Shown one piece after another: positions 17,821 to 25,816 of a stretch of 64,000 bases of DNA. Within the stretch, counting starts at the first letter, position 1. The number at the start of each line of letters is the position of its first letter. Below the pieces are notes generated by a model, which saw only the letters and a list, made by a program, of their open reading frames with translations, was not told the DNA's origin and did no database searches. The position numbers and the translations under genes were made by a program. This DNA comes from Bradyrhizobium sp. sBnM-33 (GTDB taxonomy: Bacteria; Pseudomonadota; Alphaproteobacteria; Rhizobiales; Xanthobacteraceae): positions 7,936,001 to 8,000,000 of the forward strand of contig NZ_CP136624.1 of the NCBI RefSeq assembly GCF_032917945.1, in the 5' to 3' direction.

Positions 17821-17994
17821 CGCCGACCTAAGGGCAAATTGTCGATTGCCGCTTCGCTTAGACAGCGGACGTCGCTCAGGATCAACGTCAGGTCGGCTTG
17901 GTGCCAAACCCGAAAATCGCGCCCAATCGCTCAAGCTTGATAATTCTGTTCAGATGCCCCTTAACCTGTTTGGGCTAGTAATCGGCAAATAAGA

Positions 17995-18014
17995 GGCCGC
18001 CAACTGAGGCGGCC
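17995..18014 (+). terminator. Hairpin between hydrolase and small membrane protein
   Basis: A 7-bp stem GGCCGCC (17995-18001) with GGCGGCC (18008-18014) encloses AACTGA. Only two Ts follow, so termination strength is uncertain. It could equally be a small regulatory or structural element upstream of the gene at 18035. Confidence 0.4.
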
Positions 18015-18034
18015 TTGCGTTAGAAGATACACTC

Positions 18035-18352
18035 ATGTTGGTTGCTGACCTTGTGTTCTGGCCAGCCGTCGCATTTCTTGCCGGCTGCAACCTTTATTTT
18101 GGACCTCGCATCAGGAGCGCTCGCATGGCTATGCAGTGGAGGCTCGACGGCGAGCCAACTTGGTACGCACCCAATGCAGTGGGGCTTTGGGGCATGGTGG
18201 CGTTCGCCCTTTCAGTTCGATTGCTGATTTGGGTCGCCTCAACTTACGCTCCGGAAAAGGTTCACGGCGCTGAAATAGGTTTGCTGCTGTTCTCAGTCAT
18301 CGTGGCTGTGGTCCATGTGCTGACGCTTAAAAGAGCCGCGCGAGCAAACTAG
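18035..18352 (+). CDS. Small integral membrane protein of unknown function
   Basis: This encodes 105 residues with three likely membrane helices at about 3-24 (ADLVFWPAVAFLAGCNLYFG), 47-68 (AVGLWGMVAFALSVRLLIWV) and 80-98 (IGLLLFSVIVAVVHVLTL). The loop between the first two is basic and carries a Trp. I do not recognise the family. It stands alone, between a hairpin and the FAH/AA_synth operon. Confidence 0.65.
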   Translation: MLVADLVFWPAVAFLAGCNLYFGPRIRSARMAMQWRLDGEPTWYAPNAVGLWGMVAFALSVRLLIWVASTYAPEKVHGAEIGLLLFSVIVAVVHVLTLKRAARAN

Positions 18353-18549
18353 GCACCGCTCAATTCTAGCCCGCGATGCCCAGGGCGGGATGGGGCAGCC
18401 TCAAACGTTATTCAACTCGAATGTCCGTTCGAGGTCATTCGCGTCGATTTTGGCGATCCGCAACATGTCCGGTCAGTGCGCGATCTCAGAAATTCCGGCT
18501 GTCCGGTTTTGTCGGATGAAGGCATCGGTTGGGCGAGAAAACGCTACGC

Positions 18550-19131
18550 TCATCGTTGCCCGTCGTGGACTGAGATCGCGTTGACCGAGAGGCCGCCGAT
18601 GCGCGCGTGCGTCCGTCCGCCGGTTGCCATGACGAGCCCGAACACGATCTCGTCACCCCGCGGCGCGTCCCAGATCGTCATCTCGGCGGTGCCGAAATGG
18701 CTGCGGACGTAGGCCGCCTCGATGTGGCCGAGCGGGACCATCAGCCGCGTGCCGATCGCGCCGACGGTGTTGGCCGCAGGCACGATCGCCTTGGCCTGCG
18801 AAATCACTTCGCGGATCGCAGCACCGCCCGCCTCGTGCCAGACTGCGCCGTGCTCGAGCTCGCCGTCGCCGCCGACGATCGCGCCCTTGCCATAGGCTTC
18901 GATGGCATCCTTGCCGCCCAGCCGCTCGCACAGCGTGCGCGCCAGTTGCCGGCCAAGGTCGCGCAAGCCGGCCTGAAACGGCATTAGGTCCGGCTCATAG
19001 CGGCCGGCATAGGGATTGTTGATGACGGCGAGCGCAGTGCCGATCAGAAGCGGCTGCGGCCGACGCGGGCCGCGTTCGTGCCAGACTTCCTCGATCGAGA
19101 CCTGCGTCTTCCTGATATCGTACACTGTCAC
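18550..19131 (-). CDS. AA_synth (PF06684) family protein
   Basis: This encodes 193 residues of the family named amino acid synthesis protein. Characteristic segments are NNPYAGRYEPDLMPF near the N-terminus, GKGAIVGGDGELEHGAVWH in the middle, and the GTRLMVPLGHIEAAYVRSHFGT block. The reaction is not established; such genes are often found beside catabolic hydrolases. The start GTG overlaps the stop of the FAH gene (GTGA), so it is translationally coupled to that gene. Confidence 0.8.
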   Translation of the reverse strand: MTVYDIRKTQVSIEEVWHERGPRRPQPLLIGTALAVINNPYAGRYEPDLMPFQAGLRDLGRQLARTLCERLGGKDAIEAYGKGAIVGGDGELEHGAVWHEAGGAAIREVISQAKAIVPAANTVGAIGTRLMVPLGHIEAAYVRSHFGTAEMTIWDAPRGDEIVFGLVMATGGRTHARIGGLSVNAISVHDGQR

Positions 19132-19994
19132 TGCGCGGCCTCATCGACCACGGGGTTACGCAGCACGCCGATCTTCTCCACCTCGACCTCGACGACGTCG
19201 CCCGGCACCAGGAACATCGGCGGCTTGCGCGTGAAGCCGACACCGGCCGGCGTGCCGGTGGCGATGACGTCGCCCGGCATCAGGTCGAAGATCTCGGAGG
19301 CGTAATTGATCAGCCGCGGAATCGAGAAGATCAGGAACGAGGTGTCCGACTTCTGTACCGTCTTGCCGTTGAGGCGGGTCTCAAGCTTCAGCTTGGTCGG
19401 ATCGGGCAACTCGTCCGTCGTCACCATCCACGGCCCGAACGGCCCGGTGCCGACGAAATTCTTGCCGGCGGCGATCTGCTGCGCATGCATCTGATAGTCG
19501 CGCACGCTGACGTCATTGTAGATCGAATAGCCGGCGACATGGGCCATGGCATCGGCCTCCGAGATACAGCGGCCGGGCTTGCCGATGATGACGGCGAGTT
19601 CGCCTTCCCAATCGAGATGCGTCGACACTTTCGGCCGGATCACCGGCGCGTCGTGCCCGACCTGGGAACGCCAGACCCGCAGGAAGATCGGCGGAAACGC
19701 GGTGATCTCGCGCTTCATGCCGTGGGCAACGGCCTCCTGGTGATGGTCAAGATAGTTGCGGACGGCGCAGACGATCTTTTCGGGACGCGGGATCACCGGA
19801 AGATATTTGACGTCGGCTAGCTTCAGGTCCGGCTTGTGGCCGGCCACGATGCTATCGCGCCTCTCGAAATCGGAGCTTGCGATGAAGTCCTGCAGCGTGG
19901 CGTGGGGCAGCTTGCTGCCGAGGTCGACCACGCCGTCGCCGACGATCGCTCCCCAGGTCTCCTTGCCATTGTTCAGAAATGAAAGCAGCCGCAT
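19128..19994 (-). CDS. Fumarylacetoacetate hydrolase family protein
   Basis: This encodes 288 residues of the FAH fold. The metal-binding set is E130 and E132 in DWEGELAVIIG plus D161 in YNDVSVRDYQ. Other family marks are a K-N-F-x-G-T-G-P-F-G-P motif and the C-terminal GDVIATGTPAGVGFTR. FAH-fold enzymes cleave C-C bonds or hydrate and decarboxylate ring-cleavage products; substrate not known. It is the first gene of a two-gene operon. The palindrome ATTTTCGAAAAT lies 62 bp upstream of its ATG at 20056-20067, so the GntR regulator next door probably controls it. Confidence 0.87.
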   Translation of the reverse strand: MRLLSFLNNGKETWGAIVGDGVVDLGSKLPHATLQDFIASSDFERRDSIVAGHKPDLKLADVKYLPVIPRPEKIVCAVRNYLDHHQEAVAHGMKREITAFPPIFLRVWRSQVGHDAPVIRPKVSTHLDWEGELAVIIGKPGRCISEADAMAHVAGYSIYNDVSVRDYQMHAQQIAAGKNFVGTGPFGPWMVTTDELPDPTKLKLETRLNGKTVQKSDTSFLIFSIPRLINYASEIFDLMPGDVIATGTPAGVGFTRKPPMFLVPGDVVEVEVEKIGVLRNPVVDEAAQ

Positions 19995-20055
19995 GGGACG
20001 GTATATCCTTCTCGGTTGGACGGGCTGATGGACTGGAATTTCGTCAAGAGCTACT

Positions 20056-20067
20056 ATTTTCGAAAAT
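20056..20067. promoter_or_regulatory. GntR operator candidate, copy 1
   Basis: The perfect 12-bp palindrome ATTTTCGAAAAT lies upstream of the FAH/AA_synth operon. An identical palindrome occurs at 20933-20944, on the other side of the GntR gene. The shared perfect palindrome flanking the regulator makes an operator role likely, though not proven. Confidence 0.65.
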
Positions 20068-20154
20068 TGCGCCTAACGCAACCGAAATCGATCCCCTGGA
20101 TGGCGTCCGCCGAGCAGCTTGTGGGGAGAGACGGCCGACGCCGGCTGCAGGTAA

Positions 20155-20856
20155 TCAGCCGGCGCTGATCACGCCGGAGGCGTATTTGGCGACGTTGTCG
20201 GACGTGGTCTGGATATGGCTCGCGATCAAGGCGCACGCCTGATCGGCGTTGCGTCCGATCGCGGCCTGCATCAACGCGCGATGCTCGCCGACCTTGTCGC
20301 GCGGGTGCGGCCTGAACATGGCCGATAGATTGCGGTAGCGCTCGGCGCGGTCGAACAGCGAGTTGCGCACGGCAAGCAGCGTCGGCGATCCCGATGCCGA
20401 GACCAGCGCCTCGTGGAACTGGCGGTGCGCCGCCTTCCATTCGGCATTGCTTGCATAATCTTCCGGGGCCCGCTCCTCGATCTTGGCGAGCCGGTGAAGT
20501 GACGAGATAACCCTTATTTCCCAGTCGTCATTGCCCTTTTCAATCGAGCGTCGCATCAGATCGACCTCGATCAGGATGCGGGCATGCGTCAGGTCGTGCA
20601 GATCCTCAATCGTCACCGGCGCGACCTTGTAGCCACGCTGCTCTTCGGCGACGACGAGCCCCTCCGCCACCAGCAACGTCAAGGCTTCGCGCAGCGTCGT
20701 GAAGCTGGCGCCAAACGACAGGCGCAGCGCATCGAACTTCAGCGATTCATTCGGCTTGAGCTGGCAGGTGACGATCTCGTTTCGCAGCCGGTGGGCGATA
20801 TCGGAGGCGAGCGTCTTGCCGAATTCCTTGCGCGCCTTGAGGGCTATCGTTGTCAT
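20155..20856 (-). CDS. GntR-family regulator with C-terminal FCD-type domain
   Basis: This encodes 233 residues from the ATG at 20856 (MTTIALKARKEFGKTLAS...), which has a purine-rich site upstream; an ATG at 20931 is possible. The N-terminal winged helix at about 17-75 reads LASDIAHRLRNEIV...NESLKFDALRLSFGASFTTLREALTLLVAEGLVV, the GntR pattern. The C-terminal helical domain has the FCD-type layout (LTHARILIEVDLMRR; later RFHEAL-like and HRALMQAAIGRNADQA). Its ligand is probably a carboxylate. It lies between the FAH operon and the oxidoreductase/VOC/Bug genes and likely controls both through ATTTTCGAAAAT. Confidence 0.87.
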   Translation of the reverse strand: MTTIALKARKEFGKTLASDIAHRLRNEIVTCQLKPNESLKFDALRLSFGASFTTLREALTLLVAEGLVVAEEQRGYKVAPVTIEDLHDLTHARILIEVDLMRRSIEKGNDDWEIRVISSLHRLAKIEERAPEDYASNAEWKAAHRQFHEALVSASGSPTLLAVRNSLFDRAERYRNLSAMFRPHPRDKVGEHRALMQAAIGRNADQACALIASHIQTTSDNVAKYASGVISAG

Positions 20857-20932
20857 TGATTCTCTCGCGACCCCATGGCCCGCGATCCTAGCCAAAAAGA
20901 AACCCGTTGCAATAATTTTCGTAATCGGCAAT

Positions 20933-20944
20933 ATTTTCGAAAAT
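20933..20944. promoter_or_regulatory. GntR operator candidate, copy 2
   Basis: The same perfect palindrome ATTTTCGAAAAT as at 20056 lies between the GntR gene (start 20856) and the oxidoreductase gene (start 20968), within TATTTTCGAAAATA. A partial copy, ATTTTCGTAAT, is at 20915-20925. The location would let it act on both divergent promoters. Confidence 0.7.
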
Positions 20945-20967
20945 AGGTGTTAAGGGAGGACGGCCGG

Positions 20968-21963
20968 ATGAAGGCTGTACTGGTGCATCGCCCTGGGGGC
21001 CCGGAGGCGCTCGACTATGTCGAGGTGCCAATGCCGACGCTGGGCGAGCGGGACGTTCTGATCCGCGCCCAGGCCTTCGGCATCGGCCAGCCCGACAAGC
21101 TGATCCGCAGCGGCGTCTACAAGTGGATGCCGCCGCTGCCGGCCAATCCCGGCAATGATGTCGCCGGGATCCTGGAAGCCGTGGGTGCGCAGGTGAGCGG
21201 GCTCACCGTCGGCCAGCGGGTGCTCCTAAGCGCGCGCGACCTCGCCCAGCGCGGCGGCTGCTACGCCGAATATGTCGCGGCCCCGGCTGACGCCGTGCAT
21301 GTGCTGCCGGACAATGTTGCGTTCGAGGACGCGGTTTGCTTGCCGAACTACCAGGTCGCCTGGGCGCTGCTGCACAATTGCGGCTCCGCTACGCCGCCCC
21401 ACTCGGCCCTCGTCATCGGCGCGGCCGGCGGTGTCGGGACGTCGCTGGTGCAGCTCGCGAAAATCGCCGGGATGAAGGTGATCGGCACCGTCTCTACGCC
21501 GGAGAAGGCCGCCTTTGCGCGAAAGATGGGCGCAGATGAGATCATCTATTATCGTAACGAGGACGTCGTCGCCCGGACACGCGCGCTGACCGGCGGACGC
21601 GGCGTCAGCCTGGTGCTCGATCACGTCTGCGGCCCGGAATTCTATTCCTATCTCGGCGCGCTCGATAAATGGGGCACCATCGTTTCCTACAACGCGTTTG
21701 CCGGACTGCCGACGGAAGGCCTGATGGGCGAGATGCGGAAGTATCTCGATATCTGCCCCGCGATCCGCTGCTTCTCCTTTCACATCTACGACGACGACCG
21801 CGAAGGCCGGCGCGAGATCATGCGCAAGGTGATCGGCTATCTCGCCGAGGGCGCCATCCGCCCGTCGATCTTCAAGCGCTTCAAGCTCTCCCAAGTTCGC
21901 GCCGCGCATGAACTGCTCGATTCCGGTGCGGCGTTCGGCAAGATCGTGATGACCCCGGATTGA
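20968..21963 (+). CDS. MDR-superfamily quinone/alcohol oxidoreductase
   Basis: This encodes 331 residues. The start ATG at 20968 follows AAGGGAGGA by 7 nt. It has the N-terminal GroES-like domain (MKAVLVHRPGGPEALDYVEVP) with the NDVAGILEAVG pattern, and the NADP-binding Rossmann fold with AAGGVGTSLVQLAK. Zinc-ligand cysteines are not in the usual places, so it is probably a zinc-free quinone oxidoreductase or enoyl-type reductase. It is the first gene after the operator at 20933, with the VOC protein 51 bp downstream, and may reduce an intermediate of the same pathway. Confidence 0.87.
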   Translation: MKAVLVHRPGGPEALDYVEVPMPTLGERDVLIRAQAFGIGQPDKLIRSGVYKWMPPLPANPGNDVAGILEAVGAQVSGLTVGQRVLLSARDLAQRGGCYAEYVAAPADAVHVLPDNVAFEDAVCLPNYQVAWALLHNCGSATPPHSALVIGAAGGVGTSLVQLAKIAGMKVIGTVSTPEKAAFARKMGADEIIYYRNEDVVARTRALTGGRGVSLVLDHVCGPEFYSYLGALDKWGTIVSYNAFAGLPTEGLMGEMRKYLDICPAIRCFSFHIYDDDREGRREIMRKVIGYLAEGAIRPSIFKRFKLSQVRAAHELLDSGAAFGKIVMTPD

Positions 21964-22014
21964 GAGCCGCGCGATGCCTTCAATCCAAGCCATGCGAGTT
22001 CAAGAGGTCACGAG

Positions 22015-22923
22015 ATGATCAACGTCAAACGGCTGCGACACGTCACTTTCATCAGTCCAAACATCGAGGCGCAGCTCGACTACTATCAGTCCATCATCGG
22101 GCTCGGCGTCATCCAGCGCAGCGACGGCCGAATCCTGCTCGGCACCGAGTCCGACGAGTTGACGCTGGTTCTCGAACGCGGCGCGGTCTCGCAACTGACA
22201 TCCATCGCCTATGAAGTGGCGCCCAACCTCGATCCGGCCGACCTGCAGAAATCGCTGGCAAGCCTCGGCATCAAATCGGAGATCAGGAGCGACACGGCGC
22301 CGGGAATAGCGAAGGCGCTCGTCTTCGACGATCCGGACGGGCACCGGATCGAATTGTTCTCCAGATGGGAGTTCTGCAAGGCCATCGAGCCGATCCGGGG
22401 CCTCGCTGTCGCCAAGCTCGGTCACGTCGCGCTCCACACGCCCGATCCCGAGCGGGCCGCCAAATTCTTCGGCGACGTTCTCGGCTTCCGCGTCTCCGAT
22501 CGCATCGAGGAAAATTTCGTATTCATGCGCTGCGGCCCCGAACACCACGCGATGAATTTTGCTCGCGGCACCGACGGCCGTCTGCATCATCTCGCCTTCG
22601 AGCTGCGCGACGCCTCACACATGCATCAGGCCTGTGACCTGCTCGGCCGCAACAAGTTTCAGATTCTCTGGGGACCGGTGCGGCATGGACCCGGCCACAA
22701 CGTCGCGGTCTATCATTACAACCCCGACGGCTACCTGATCGAGCTCTATTACAGCATGGATCTGATGCTCGACGAAGAGCTCGGCTATTTCGAGCCGCGT
22801 CCCTGGCACCACGATCGTCCGCAGCGGCCGAAGACCTGGATCGGGTTGCCGCGCGACGTCTGGGGCGTCGGCCCGGCCAAGGAAGCAACCGAATTTTCTC
22901 CAGCGATGCGCGGCGTGAAGTAA
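22015..22923 (+). CDS. VOC-family extradiol dioxygenase-like protein
   Basis: This encodes 302 residues with two vicinal-oxygen-chelate modules. The C-terminal module carries a plausible Fe(II) triad: H137 (KLGHVALHTPD), H192 (RLHHLAFEL) and E243 (GYLIELYYSMD). These are the usual positions of an extradiol ring-cleavage dioxygenase of the BphC type, in which the N-terminal module lacks the metal. The substrate is unknown; a catechol-like acid is plausible given the FAH gene in the same cluster. It follows the oxidoreductase by 51 bp and precedes the Bug gene by 54 bp. Confidence 0.85.
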   Translation: MINVKRLRHVTFISPNIEAQLDYYQSIIGLGVIQRSDGRILLGTESDELTLVLERGAVSQLTSIAYEVAPNLDPADLQKSLASLGIKSEIRSDTAPGIAKALVFDDPDGHRIELFSRWEFCKAIEPIRGLAVAKLGHVALHTPDPERAAKFFGDVLGFRVSDRIEENFVFMRCGPEHHAMNFARGTDGRLHHLAFELRDASHMHQACDLLGRNKFQILWGPVRHGPGHNVAVYHYNPDGYLIELYYSMDLMLDEELGYFEPRPWHHDRPQRPKTWIGLPRDVWGVGPAKEATEFSPAMRGVK

Positions 22924-22977
22924 TCGCGCCGCGTCACCACCAGCCGGAGCCGACGTTCAAAAAACAAAACACGGGGG

Positions 22978-23997
22978 ATGAAACAGATGGCTCGATCGTT
23001 GAACGTCCTGCACGGACGGTTGCTTGCCCTGCGCTGCTGCATCGCTGCCGCAGCGCTCAGCCTGGCCTGCTTGGCCCCTTCCATCGCCGCCGCGCAGATC
23101 TATCCCAACCGGCCGATCAGGCTGCTGCACGGCTTTGCGGCCGGCGGCGCCGCCGACACCATGGCGCGCATCGTCTCTGAAGGGCTCGCGAAGCGGCTGG
23201 GACAGCCGGTGGTGGTGGAAGCCAAGCCGGGCGCCGGCGGCAATCTCGCTGCGGATTCCGTCGCCAAATCGGCGCCGGACGGCTACACGATCGGCCTCGT
23301 CACGGGGGCACATGCGATCTCGGGCGCCCTGTACAGGCAGCTCGCCTATAGCCCGATCGACAGTTTCGAGATGCTGTCGACGATGGTCTATTACGCGCTG
23401 GTCATCGCAGTTCGCGCCGACCATCAGGCGAAGACGCTGGTGGACCTGATTGCGATGGCGAAAGCCAAGCCCGATGCCCTGAGCTACGGCTCGGTCGGCT
23501 TCGGCAGCACGCATCATCTCGCGGGCGAGCTGTTGAACGTCACCGCCGGCACCAAGATGGTGCACGTCCCCTATCGCGGTGACTCACTAACCGCCACCTC
23601 CCTGCTTGCCGGAGACGTTCCCGTGATCGTCGGGACAACCGTGCTGCTCGCCGGCCAGATCGAGAGCGGCGCCATTCGCGGCCTCGCCGTCACCTCGCCC
23701 ACGCGCACCAAGCTGCTGCCGAACGTGCCGTCCGTGCAGGAGGCCGGCGTCGCGGGTTTCGACGTCCGTACCTGGGCGGGGCTGGTGGCTCCGAAGGGCA
23801 CGCCGCCCGATATCGTGAAGCGCCTGAACACGGAGATCCAGTCGATGCTGGCCGACCCCGCAACGAAGGCGGCGTTGGAGACGGCAACTGGCGGCGAAGC
23901 CCGCGGCAGCACGCCGGACGAAATGCGCACGCTCGTGTCGTCGGAAATCAACAAATGGTCGAAGGTCATCAACGACGCCGGCATTCCGCGCATCTGA
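22978..23997 (+). CDS. Bug (TctC) family substrate-binding protein
   Basis: This encodes 339 residues. The signal peptide is at about 1-38 (basic, LRCCIAAAALSLACLAPSIAAAQ). The mature protein starts IYPNRPIRLLHGFAAGGAADTMARIV, the typical Bug pattern, with VVVEAKPGAGGNLAADSVAKSAPDGYT later. Bug proteins bind small carboxylates and aromatic acids for tripartite tricarboxylate transporters; no tctA or tctB gene is nearby. As last gene of the cluster, it probably captures the substrate of this pathway. An ATG nine bases later is an alternative start. Confidence 0.9.
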   Translation: MKQMARSLNVLHGRLLALRCCIAAAALSLACLAPSIAAAQIYPNRPIRLLHGFAAGGAADTMARIVSEGLAKRLGQPVVVEAKPGAGGNLAADSVAKSAPDGYTIGLVTGAHAISGALYRQLAYSPIDSFEMLSTMVYYALVIAVRADHQAKTLVDLIAMAKAKPDALSYGSVGFGSTHHLAGELLNVTAGTKMVHVPYRGDSLTATSLLAGDVPVIVGTTVLLAGQIESGAIRGLAVTSPTRTKLLPNVPSVQEAGVAGFDVRTWAGLVAPKGTPPDIVKRLNTEIQSMLADPATKAALETATGGEARGSTPDEMRTLVSSEINKWSKVINDAGIPRI

Positions 23998-24054
23998 AGG
24001 GATACGCTAGGCCCGGCAGATAGCTCTGAGCACTGCGCCCTCAGCGACCAGACT

Positions 24055-24155
24055 GTCGTCACCCGCGAAGGCGGGTGACCCAGTATTCCAGAGACCTCAG
24101 ATGGTGCCGAGCGGCCGCAGCGTACTGGATGCCCCGCCTTCGCGGGGCATGACGG
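24055..24155. repeat. Interspersed palindromic repeat (GCGGGTGACCCAGTA type)
   Basis: The stretch contains cacccgcgaaggcgggtgacccagta near its start and gtactggatgccccgccttcgcggggcatgacg near its end, so both ends are hairpins with related sequences. The same family is at 1-78 and 27012-27092. It separates the catabolic cluster from the DUF1330-like gene. Confidence 0.75.
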
Positions 24156-24174
24156 AGGAGTTGGTCGCGCGCGC

Positions 24175-24579
24175 TCACGATCCCACCTTGAACTTGCTGT
24201 AGGCTTCCTTGGTCGCGATGATCACGTGCTCGGCGCAGCCGTTCGTGCGGTGCGGGTCGCAGTACTGCTCATAGTCTTTCGAGGTCATCATGTCGATGAA
24301 GGCCGTCACTGTCGGATAATACACCAGCGCCAGATAATCCCATTGATTACCAGCTTCCATCCCGAGCGCCACCGTCTTGGCATCGCCAGTCCATAGCAGC
24401 GTGCCGCCGCGTGCCTTGATCATCGGCACGGTAAGCGCGCTGTAGCGGAGATACGCGTCCCAGCCTGATCCGTCGCCGTCGAGCGAGCGCTCGCGGAACC
24501 GCATCAGGTTCACCATCACCACCGGCGCCTGCTGATCGAGCTCCTGCAGGCCCCTCACGTTCAACAATTCGACACCCAT
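24175..24579 (-). CDS. Small DUF1330-like / ferredoxin-fold protein
   Basis: This encodes 134 residues from the ATG at 24579; a GGGAGG site about 8 nt upstream supports it over a GTG at 24588. Segments such as PVVMVNLMRFRERS and QWDYLALVYYPTVTAFIDMMTSKDYEQ match the DUF1330 style of dimeric alpha-beta barrels. Catalytic role unknown. It is divergent from the EamA gene, about 100 bp apart. Confidence 0.75.
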   Translation of the reverse strand: MGVELLNVRGLQELDQQAPVVMVNLMRFRERSLDGDGSGWDAYLRYSALTVPMIKARGGTLLWTGDAKTVALGMEAGNQWDYLALVYYPTVTAFIDMMTSKDYEQYCDPHRTNGCAEHVIIATKEAYSKFKVGS

Positions 24580-24679
24580 CGACGGCACCTCCCGACATGA
24601 GCCAGTTCAGGACATTGTAGCATTGCATGCACGGGACTTGTCGCGTGACGGAAAATCCGGCCCTATCGAGCCCGCGACC

Positions 24680-25615
24680 ATGACCGACCCCGCACCAGCG
24701 CCGCCCGCCTTCCATCCGGCCTGGTGGCTGAACAACCAGCCTTATCTGCTGTTGAGCCTGACCTCGCTGTTCTGGGCCGGCAACATCGTGCTGGCGCGTC
24801 ATGTCGCCGGCCATGTGCCGCCATTGACGCTGTCCTGCGTCCGCTGGATCGGCACCTTTCTGATCCTGCTGCCGTTTGCCTGGCCGCACCTGAAGCGGGA
24901 CTGGCCGGTGCTGCGCGCGCATCTGCCGATGATGCTGTTCCTGTCGCTGGTCGGATTCGCCTACAACAACGCGATCTCCTACTGGGCTCTGCAATATACC
25001 GAGGCGCTGAACGCGCTTCTGATCCAGTCGGCGGGACCACTGTTCGTCGCGCTGTGGTCGCTGGCGCTGTTCGGCGTCCGTCTGACCGGCGCGCAGCTTG
25101 CCGGCATCACGATCTCGCTCGCCGGCGTCCTGACCATCATCCTGCGGGGCGATTTTGGCGCGCTCGCCAACATCCGCTTCAACCGCGGCGACCTGATGTT
25201 TGCGAGCTCCCTGGTGTCGTTCGGACTGTATTCGGCGCTGATCCCGCGCCGCCCGGTGACGCATGCGCTGTCGCTGATTTCATTCACCACCTGCTGCGGC
25301 GCGCTGATGCTGGTGCCGTTCTCGATCTGGGAATTTTCGACTGGCGCCACCTTGAAGTTCGACATGATCTCGATGGCGACGCTCGGCTATGCCGTGATCT
25401 TTCCCTCGACGCTGGCGTATCTGTTCTTCAATCGAGGCCTGGCGCTGATCGGCCCCAATCGTGCCGCCCCCTTTTTCCATCTGGTGCCGGTGTTCGGCTC
25501 GGCGATGGCGATCCTGCTGCTCGGCGAGCAGTTGCGGTTATTCCACCTGGTGGGCTATGCGCTGGTGCTGGCCGGCGTCGTGATCGCCTCGCGGCGGGCC
25601 TCGGCCAAGACGTAA
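24680..25615 (+). CDS. EamA/DMT family transporter (paralog of the 10782 gene)
   Basis: This encodes 311 residues from the ATG at 24680 (MTDPAPAPPAF...). It has ten membrane helices in two EamA repeats. The closest relative in the window is the gene at 10782-11708: both carry NNQPYLLLS-type starts, WAGN, and NRAAPFFH-LVPVFG. The C-terminal half differs in RFNRGDLMFASSLVSFG. It is probably a metabolite exporter; substrate unknown. Confidence 0.88.
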   Translation: MTDPAPAPPAFHPAWWLNNQPYLLLSLTSLFWAGNIVLARHVAGHVPPLTLSCVRWIGTFLILLPFAWPHLKRDWPVLRAHLPMMLFLSLVGFAYNNAISYWALQYTEALNALLIQSAGPLFVALWSLALFGVRLTGAQLAGITISLAGVLTIILRGDFGALANIRFNRGDLMFASSLVSFGLYSALIPRRPVTHALSLISFTTCCGALMLVPFSIWEFSTGATLKFDMISMATLGYAVIFPSTLAYLFFNRGLALIGPNRAAPFFHLVPVFGSAMAILLLGEQLRLFHLVGYALVLAGVVIASRRASAKT

Positions 25616-25623
25616 ACTCTCCT

Positions 25624-25677
25624 GTCCCGGACGCTTTCAGCGCTGCTCCGCAGAGCCGGGACCCAGTAGGCCCCGGT
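25624..25677. repeat. Interspersed palindromic repeat (CCCGGACGC...GAGCCGGGACCC type)
   Basis: The sequence tcccggacgctttcagcgctgctccgcagagccgggacc can fold, pairing tcccgg with ccggga across a short internal hairpin. A related element is at 50543-50643. It is non-coding and lies between the EamA gene and the second Bug gene. Confidence 0.6.
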
Positions 25678-25816
25678 TCAGCGGCGCACCACTATCGTGC
25701 TGCGCCGCGCCCGGGGCACGAGTTGGGCATTAGAGCCGCACCCCGCTTCCACTTTGTCCCACGGCAGGCTAGCTTGCCGGCCAATTCAACAAAAGAACAA
25801 ACGAGGAAACCACTTT

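Noticed and set aside
23997..24175. Missing TctA/TctB genes as a sign of deletion
   Set aside because: Bug proteins are commonly encoded without the membrane genes, so absence is not evidence of loss.
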